DNA of 55,421 nucleotides. Origin: a virus. Below, in pieces: positions 50,532-55,421 of the stretch. The notes below the pieces were generated by a model. The model saw only the letters and a list, made by a program, of their open reading frames with translations, did no database searches and was not told the origin of the DNA. The position numbers were made by a program, and so were the translations under genes. The stretch spans positions 1 to 55,421 of the IMG/VR virus record IMGVR_UViG_3300044729_001120; one strand, given 5' to 3'. The first letter of the stretch is position 1. Each line of letters opens with the position of its first letter.

Positions 50532-50729
50532 ATGGAAATGACCATGCTCACTTTTGCTGAAAAAGTACTAAAAGAAATGAGGAAGATAGAACACGACACG
50601 CAGCAGCTTGTGCTGGGTGGGAGTGTCAGCGACATGGAGAGATATAGGTATCTGATGGGGCGGTTAGAGGGTATTCGACTTTCAGAAAGTATTGTGAAAA
50701 GCGAACTTGATAAGCACTCAGAGGACTAA
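50532..50729 (+). CDS. Small helical protein in head operon
   Basis: 65 residues (TFAEKVLKEMRKIEHDTQQL, then YRYLMGRLEGIRLSESIVKS). All-helical, maybe a coiled dimer. ATG at 50544 is an alternate start. No motif is recognised, but similar proteins occur near portals in other phages. Confidence 0.55.
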   Translation: MEMTMLTFAEKVLKEMRKIEHDTQQLVLGGSVSDMERYRYLMGRLEGIRLSESIVKSELDKHSED

Positions 50730-50732
50730 CCT

Positions 50733-51191
50733 ATGCAACCAAAGCTGACAGCTCTAGAACAGAAATGGGCAGACGATAAGGCCAACCAAAAACCCTCGCT
50801 GAACGATGCCTACACAGATGATGGCACTGTTCCAGAAAGCGGTCTCACACAAAGCGTCTTAGACTTGATACCGCAACCGACTGGGTGGCGCCTTGCGCTG
50901 CTACCTTACCGGGGTGCCGGTACGTCAAAGGGCGGCATTGTGCTGACCAAAGAAACAACTGAACGCACTCAACTGGCAACAAACGTGGGCTACGTGCTCA
51001 AGCTTGGACCACTCGCCTACGCGGACGAAAGCAAGTTCCCCGACGGCGCATGGTGCAAACCCGGTGACTGGGTGGTGTTTGGTCGTTACGCGGGCTCCCG
51101 CATCCAGATTGAGGGCGGTGAGATTCGCCTTCTGAACGACGACGAGATTTTGGGAATTGTGTCCGATCCTGCAAGCATTTTGCACAAGTGA
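50733..51191 (+). CDS. GroES-like co-chaperonin
   Basis: 152 residues. The central region TGWRLALLPYRGAGTSKGGI, VLTKETTERTQLATNVGYVL and KPGDWVVFGRYAGSRIQIEG match the Cpn10 beta-barrel (usually KVLVxP, then GxxxxVKxGDxVxY). An extra N-terminal extension is present, as in viral co-chaperonins such as gp31-like proteins. Encoded in the head operon next to the scaffold, it probably helps host GroEL fold the major capsid protein. Confidence 0.75.
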   Translation: MQPKLTALEQKWADDKANQKPSLNDAYTDDGTVPESGLTQSVLDLIPQPTGWRLALLPYRGAGTSKGGIVLTKETTERTQLATNVGYVLKLGPLAYADESKFPDGAWCKPGDWVVFGRYAGSRIQIEGGEIRLLNDDEILGIVSDPASILHK

Positions 51192-51204
51192 AGAGGAAAG
51201 TATC

Positions 51205-52101
51205 ATGATTGATTCAAATGAAAAGTTAGAATTCGATATTGGAGAAAACGAGGAGGCGGCTACGGTCACCATCTCGGAAGACACCGAAGGCAAGAGCACC
51301 AGTGTCGTGGAGAGCGGTCCGAACGCGGAGGAGCTAGATCAGTACTCCGACAAGGTCAAAAAGCGCATCGACAAGCTCACCGCGCGCCTACGTGAGACCG
51401 AGCGCCGTGAGCAGTCGGCACTGGAGTACGCAAAGAGCGTACAGTCTCGCAACGAAGAGCTGCAGAAGCAGTATGAGCAGACAGCAGTTGCGCGTGTGGG
51501 TGAGGCCAAGGGGCGGGTTGAAACGCAGATTACCGCGCTCAAGAACGTGATTCGTCGCGCGCGGGAAGAAGGTGACATTGACACCGAGACCGAAGCGCAG
51601 CAGCGGCTGACGTCAACTATCATGGAGCAGCACCAGCTGGCGAACCATGAGGCGCAGGTTAGCCGGATACGACAGCAGCAAGAGCGGGCGCCCGCGCAGC
51701 AGCAGGCACCCGCACAGCAGCAGGCACCCAGAAGGAACGATCCGCGTGCAGAAGAGTGGGCGGAGAAAAACACATGGTTTGGCTCGGACGTGGTGATGAC
51801 CAACACGGTTCGTGGTATTCATGTGGAGCTTGTTAAAAACGAAGGATTTGACCCGCAGACAGATGAGTACTATGATGAGATAGATCGCAGAATGCAGGAT
51901 CTCTTTCCGAAGAAGTTTTCTGAGTCTGCGCCCCAACAAACCAGAAGCAGCCGACCCGTGCAAACCGTTGCCTCTGCGACCCGATCTTCGGGACTAAATA
52001 ATTCAGCACGCCGTAGTATCCGGCTTAAACCTAGTGAAGTTGCAATGGCAAAGAAACTAGGCGTACCGCTTGAAAAATACGCACAATACGTGAAAAGGTA
52101 A
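51205..52101 (+). CDS. Head scaffolding protein
   Basis: 298 residues from ATG 51205 (GAAGAGGAAAG upstream). Acidic N-terminus, a central coiled coil (DKLTARLRETERREQSALEY, QEQRA/AQQQAPAQQQAP run), and basic C-terminus (RSIRLKPSEVAMAKKLGVPL), typical of scaffolds placed between portal and capsid genes. It should be lost after capsid assembly. Confidence 0.72.
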   Translation: MIDSNEKLEFDIGENEEAATVTISEDTEGKSTSVVESGPNAEELDQYSDKVKKRIDKLTARLRETERREQSALEYAKSVQSRNEELQKQYEQTAVARVGEAKGRVETQITALKNVIRRAREEGDIDTETEAQQRLTSTIMEQHQLANHEAQVSRIRQQQERAPAQQQAPAQQQAPRRNDPRAEEWAEKNTWFGSDVVMTNTVRGIHVELVKNEGFDPQTDEYYDEIDRRMQDLFPKKFSESAPQQTRSSRPVQTVASATRSSGLNNSARRSIRLKPSEVAMAKKLGVPLEKYAQYVKR

Positions 52102-52106
52102 ATACC

Positions 52107-52595
52107 ATGAGCGAAAACGACATCGTTGTACCAAAGTTAAATCGCAGCACCCGGGGCACTGAGTCTCGAGAAACCACTGCGCGTCGCAAGCCTTGGGCAC
52201 CTCCATCACGACTCGATGCTCCTCCCGCCCCAGACGGTTACAAGCACCGCTGGATTAGACGAGAAGCCGGTGGAATGGATGACAGAATGAATATCTCCTC
52301 AAAAATGAGAGAAGGCTACGAGTTAGTGCGCGCCGACGAATACCCTGAATTTTCGGGGCAGGGCTTGGATGACGGGCGACACGCGGGCGTGATCTCGGTA
52401 GGCGATGTGGTTCTGGCACGAATTCCAGAGGAAACAGCAGACGAGCGACGGGCGTTTTATAAAAGCCGTACACACGATCAAATCAAGGCTGCAGACAACG
52501 ACCTGTTGAAGAGCAACGCGCATTCAAGCATGCGTATCTCGGCGCCAGAGCGGCAGTCAAAAGTAAGCGTCGGCGGATCTCGATCCTCCGAATAA
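52107..52595 (+). CDS. Hypothetical head-region protein
   Basis: 162 residues, charged and Pro/Arg-rich (TARRKPWAPPSRLDAPPAPD), with YKHRWIRREAGGMDDRMN and an ISVGDVVLARIPEETADERR segment. Likely DNA- or capsid-binding; no fold recognised. Conserved position between scaffold and decoration proteins is frequent in marine podoviruses. Confidence 0.6.
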   Translation: MSENDIVVPKLNRSTRGTESRETTARRKPWAPPSRLDAPPAPDGYKHRWIRREAGGMDDRMNISSKMREGYELVRADEYPEFSGQGLDDGRHAGVISVGDVVLARIPEETADERRAFYKSRTHDQIKAADNDLLKSNAHSSMRISAPERQSKVSVGGSRSSE

Positions 52596-52619
52596 CCTAT
52601 ATTTAAAGGAACTTTCACT

Positions 52620-53204
52620 ATGGCAAACGTAGACAAAGCATTTGGCCTGCGCCCGCTTGGTAACTTGTCCGCCACTGGAGCTCAGAAGCAGTTTGCTTAT
52701 GAGATCGAAGACAATCAGACTGGCGCCATTTTCCAAGGGGATCTGGTCACACTCGTTGGTGGGTATGTCGTGAAATACGACTCCACGCTGCACACATCGG
52801 CACTGGGCGTATTGAACGGTGTTTTTTATGTTGATCCTACAAGTGGCAAGCCCACTTTTAAGAACTTCTATCCGGGTTCCGTTAACATTACTTCCGGTGT
52901 AATTACCGCAGAAGTGGTGGACGATCCCAGCCAGCTGTTCTTGATCCAAGCAGACGAAGACATTGTGCAGGCAGACATTGGCAAAAACGCCAACATTGCC
53001 TACACCGCCGGCAGCACTACTACTGGCCTGTCTGCGACCGAACTTGACTCATCTACCGTTGCTAACACAGCGGGTCTGGTGTTAAAGATCGTGGGCTTCT
53101 ACAACGCACCCAACAACACACGTGCTGAAAATCACGTTGACGTTGTGGTTAAAATCAACACTCACCTGTACGGCAGCACTGGTGTTGCCAATACAGCGCC
53201 ATAA
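52620..53204 (+). CDS. Probable capsid decoration/head protein
   Basis: 194 residues, beta-rich (ANVDKAFGLRPLGNLSATGA start; GDLVTLVGGYVVKYDSTLHT). The start follows AAAGGAAC. Placed directly before the major capsid gene and of the size of decoration proteins. Many phages carry a similar MANVDKAFGLRP protein. Confidence 0.65.
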   Translation: MANVDKAFGLRPLGNLSATGAQKQFAYEIEDNQTGAIFQGDLVTLVGGYVVKYDSTLHTSALGVLNGVFYVDPTSGKPTFKNFYPGSVNITSGVITAEVVDDPSQLFLIQADEDIVQADIGKNANIAYTAGSTTTGLSATELDSSTVANTAGLVLKIVGFYNAPNNTRAENHVDVVVKINTHLYGSTGVANTAP

Positions 53205-53217
53205 TAGGAGCTAGCAC

Positions 53218-54126
53218 ATGGCTATTTCTCGTTCCCAATTAGTCGCCGAACTTGAGCCGGGTCTTAACGCTCTGTTCGGTATGGAGTACGACACCTACAA
53301 AGATGAGCACACGGAGATTTATTCAATCGAATCTTCCGACCGCGCATTTGAAGAAGAAGTTATGCTCTCTGGTTTTGGCGAAGCACCCGTGAAGTCTGAA
53401 GGCGCAGGTGTCGAGTACGACAACGCGCAAGAAGTCTACACCGCTCGCTACACCCATGAAACCATTGCTTTGGCTTTCAGCCTGACCGAAGAAGCCGTAG
53501 AAGACAACCTCTACGACCGTCTGTCAGTGCGTTACACCAAGGCTCTGGCTCGCTCAATGGCTCAGACCAAGCAGATCAAAGCAGCTGCTATTCTGAACGG
53601 TGCTTTCACCACTTCAATCGGTGGCGACGGCGTTGCGCTTTGCTCAACAGATCACCCCACGCTGAGTGGTCCAAATCTGCGTAACGAGCTGTCTGTATCT
53701 GCAGACCTCTCTGAAACCTCACTGGAGCAGGCGCTGATCGACATCGCTGCCTTCACTGATGAGCGCGGTTTGAAGATTGCGATTCAGGGTCTGAAGCTGA
53801 TCATCCCGAAAGAGCTGCAGTTCACTGCTGACCGTATCATGAAGTCAACCCTGCGCGTAGGCACAGCGGATAACGACATTAACGCGATCCGCAACATGGG
53901 CATGGTTCCGCAGGGCTACACTGTTAACCACTTCCTCGTTGATCCAGATGCGTTCTTCATCAAGACCGATGCGCCTAACGGCATGAAGATGTTCAACCGT
54001 GCTGCGATCAAAACCGGCTTTGAAGGCGACTTCGATACTGGTAACGTTAGGTACAAAGCGCGGGAGAGATATTCATTCGGATTTTCTGATCCCCGTGGTA
54101 TCTTTGGTTCGCCCGGCACTCCGTAA
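53218..54126 (+). CDS. Major capsid protein (HK97 fold, Mu gpT-like)
   Basis: 302 residues. AISRSQLVAELEPGLNALFG start; YTARYTHETIALAFSLTEEA and CSTDHPT, then PKELQFTADRIMKSTLRVGT, VPQGYTVNHFLVDPDAFFIK and RERYSFGFSDPRGIFGSPGT. These match the Mu gpT-like major head subunit family. Preceded by GGAG; a strong terminator follows. Most abundant virion protein expected. Confidence 0.78.
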   Translation: MAISRSQLVAELEPGLNALFGMEYDTYKDEHTEIYSIESSDRAFEEEVMLSGFGEAPVKSEGAGVEYDNAQEVYTARYTHETIALAFSLTEEAVEDNLYDRLSVRYTKALARSMAQTKQIKAAAILNGAFTTSIGGDGVALCSTDHPTLSGPNLRNELSVSADLSETSLEQALIDIAAFTDERGLKIAIQGLKLIIPKELQFTADRIMKSTLRVGTADNDINAIRNMGMVPQGYTVNHFLVDPDAFFIKTDAPNGMKMFNRAAIKTGFEGDFDTGNVRYKARERYSFGFSDPRGIFGSPGTP

Positions 54127-54145
54127 TAGGTATCCGGTTATAAAG

Positions 54146-54176
54146 AAGGGGGGCTCTTGTAGCTCCCCTTTTTTTT
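54146..54176 (+). terminator. Rho-independent terminator after major capsid gene
   Basis: Stem AAGGGGGGCT, loop CTTGT, AGCTCCCCTT (10 bp with one G-U), followed by eight Ts. It should stop most transcripts after the capsid gene and set capsid expression above downstream genes. Confidence 0.85.
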
Positions 54177-54277
54177 ATATATAGTGTTTCCATTCTCGGA
54201 ACAATTTACGCGCTGCAGACCGACCGAGCGGACGACATGCAGACTGAAGCGCAACACTCGCATGTGAGGATTCTAAA

Positions 54278-54871
54278 ATGGCAACTACTACCTTTTCTGG
54301 GCCAGTTAACTCGTTAAATGGCTTTGTTGTCGGCACCTCCGATGACCCAGTTAGCGTAACCACCGCAACAAACATCAACAGCAACTTTGCCACAAGCTCC
54401 GCTACTACTGGCGACACCCGTCTCAGCTTCAATCGTCTGACCATAAGCTCAACGGGCTCTGGTGAGACTATTCGTGCTTTGACTCGCGTCACGGGCGCAG
54501 GCGCTGCAACTGGCGGCACTGTTAACGGCGCACATATCTCTACAGCCATTCTGACTGGCGGCACAATTTCCGGCGCTGCGAACGCGCTTCGAGCGACCAT
54601 TGGCGCCTCTGTTGCGTCTCCGGGCGGCACTCTGGCTGCACTGCAGCTTGATACTGACTTCGCATCGGGCACTACTCTTAGTGCTGACAGCGCATTTATC
54701 CGCGTAACTGACTCTGGCGCTGGCGCCGGCAAGATGACGCGCTTGATGAACATCGCTACTGGAACCGGCGTGTTCACTGCTGCAACCAGCTCAAGCACCT
54801 TGGCTGGCGGCATTAGAGTTCGTATTGGTGGTGTTGACCGTTTCCTAGTTGTTGCAAGCGCGATTGCGTAA
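54278..54871 (+). CDS. Putative virion structural protein
   Basis: 197 residues, Thr/Ser/Ala/Gly-rich with regular short beta strands (TTTFSGPVNSLNGFVVGTSD, then TGGTVNGAHISTAILTGG). It resembles capsid or fibre decoration proteins. GTGAGG precedes the ATG by several bases. It lies after the capsid terminator in a separate transcript or readthrough unit. Confidence 0.65.
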   Translation: MATTTFSGPVNSLNGFVVGTSDDPVSVTTATNINSNFATSSATTGDTRLSFNRLTISSTGSGETIRALTRVTGAGAATGGTVNGAHISTAILTGGTISGAANALRATIGASVASPGGTLAALQLDTDFASGTTLSADSAFIRVTDSGAGAGKMTRLMNIATGTGVFTAATSSSTLAGGIRVRIGGVDRFLVVASAIA

Positions 54872-55056
54872 TGCAGATCACTAAGGAATTTCTGTTAACA
54901 GAGATTGCCGAATTGCAAACTGAATCAAAGAAGGCCGAAACCTTTTTAATTCAAGCGCAAGCGACAATCGCTGCTTACCAGATGTTGGTGAGTCGATTAG
55001 ACGCGCCAGAACCAGTTGAAACGTGCCAAGAGGTAAATCTAAATGAGCTTCAGTAA
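54871..55056 (+). CDS. Small coiled-coil protein
   Basis: 61 residues, helical (QITKEFLLTEIAELQTESKK, then FLIQAQATIAAYQMLVSRLD). ATG overlaps the TAA of the previous gene, and its end overlaps the next ATG. Possibly a chaperone or connector piece. Confidence 0.6.
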   Translation: MQITKEFLLTEIAELQTESKKAETFLIQAQATIAAYQMLVSRLDAPEPVETCQEVNLNELQ

Positions 55057-55345
55057 TATTCAATCGGTCACCAAGACTGCAGATGCTTCTGCGGTCGTTG
55101 GGCGGTGCAGATTGGTGGGGGTTTACTTCACCAATACTGGCGTTGCGGCTTCCTTTGCGCTTAAAGACGGCACGAGTACCGCCGGCACAGCAAAGCTCAC
55201 GATCTTCACGCCGGCAGCGGCGGGCGGTCAGGATGTGATCATTCCGGACATGGGTATCCTGTTTGAAACAGGCATATTCATTGACGTTGCAAGCGCAGAA
55301 GTGTTGAGTGTAACGCTGTTATTTGAAGGCGGAGCGGCTGCCTAA
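55043..55345 (+). CDS. Small beta-rich virion protein
   Basis: 100 residues (CRLVGVYFTNTGVAASFALK, then GTAKLTIFTPAAAGGQDVII). Similar design to the proteins at 3436 and 15687, perhaps duplicated. ATG 55043 overlaps the upstream gene's end. Stop shares its A with the next ATG. Confidence 0.6.
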   Translation: MSFSNIQSVTKTADASAVVGRCRLVGVYFTNTGVAASFALKDGTSTAGTAKLTIFTPAAAGGQDVIIPDMGILFETGIFIDVASAEVLSVTLLFEGGAAA

Positions 55346-55421
55346 TGGCTACCAAGGGCATGGGGATTAAAACCTCCGTGAAATCCGGCAACTTCCGCCC
55401 CACTAAAAAAGGGGCGGGAAT
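55345..55421 (+). CDS. 5' part of small protein crossing the circular junction
   Basis: Starts ATG (MATKGMGIKTSVKSGNFRPT) and is cut after 25 codons plus two bases. It continues in frame at base 1 to TGA 107-109, forming about 61 residues. Basic N-terminus, acidic C-terminus. Function unknown. Confidence 0.65.
   Translation, partial: MATKGMGIKTSVKSGNFRPTKKGAG

Noticed and set aside
1-55421. Temperate phage with integrase
   Set aside because: Two Cro/CI-like HTH genes suggest a switch, but no tyrosine or serine recombinase signature was seen in any frame, so integration cannot be supported.

Overview
The window reads as a tailed dsDNA bacteriophage (Caudoviricetes) with podovirus-type architecture, probably a complete genome of about 55.4 kb in circular form: the gene cut at the right edge (from 55345) continues in the same reading frame at base 1 and ends at 109. 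It has a large P22/SP6-class portal, a scaffold, a major capsid protein, a head-tail adaptor and a tail-nozzle protein, but no tape measure, sheath or tube gene. The GH24 lysozyme, sulfotransferase/glycosyltransferase genes, GroES-like gene and VapE-type primase-helicase fit an aquatic Gram-negative (probably proteobacterial) host. That host assignment is inference. No integrase is seen.

Layout. (1) 40254-55421 plus 1-23417, plus strand: large terminase, a 2044-residue polyvalent protein, portal, GroES-like co-chaperonin, scaffold, capsid genes (terminator at 54146-54176), adaptor, repeat-rich tail proteins, two RCC1 beta-propeller proteins bracketing a sulfotransferase/glycosyltransferase fusion, two more glycosyltransferases, an APS kinase and a DUF2061 membrane protein, the lysis genes, the tail nozzle and four probable ejection proteins. 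(2) 23418-27482: a 59-residue helix-turn-helix gene on the minus strand, then short plus-strand early genes driven by four near-copies of one promoter/operator/leader cassette. (3) 27483-34454, minus strand: a tightly overlapping early operon of about 23 genes, many under 75 codons, from a RecE-like exonuclease, annealing-type protein, SSB and small terminase down to an unusual XRE/sigma region 4 fusion. (4) 34544-39244, plus strand: a second small HTH gene, SF2 helicase, VRR-NUC nuclease and primase-helicase. (5) 39245-40253: a 1 kb non-coding region with phased repeats and palindromes, the best origin/packaging candidate.

Working model: two small related HTH proteins sit at the two early switch points; the minus-strand operon supplies recombination and regulatory functions; the primase-helicase acts on the neighbouring repeat region; structural genes follow. 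The most striking accessory block (3835-10452) links PAPS synthesis (APS kinase) with a sulfotransferase and three glycosyltransferase-type domains beside putative receptor-binding propellers. This suggests phage-encoded sulfation or glycosylation of a surface glycan or of the virion itself. All functions are read from sequence motifs by eye; no database search was run.
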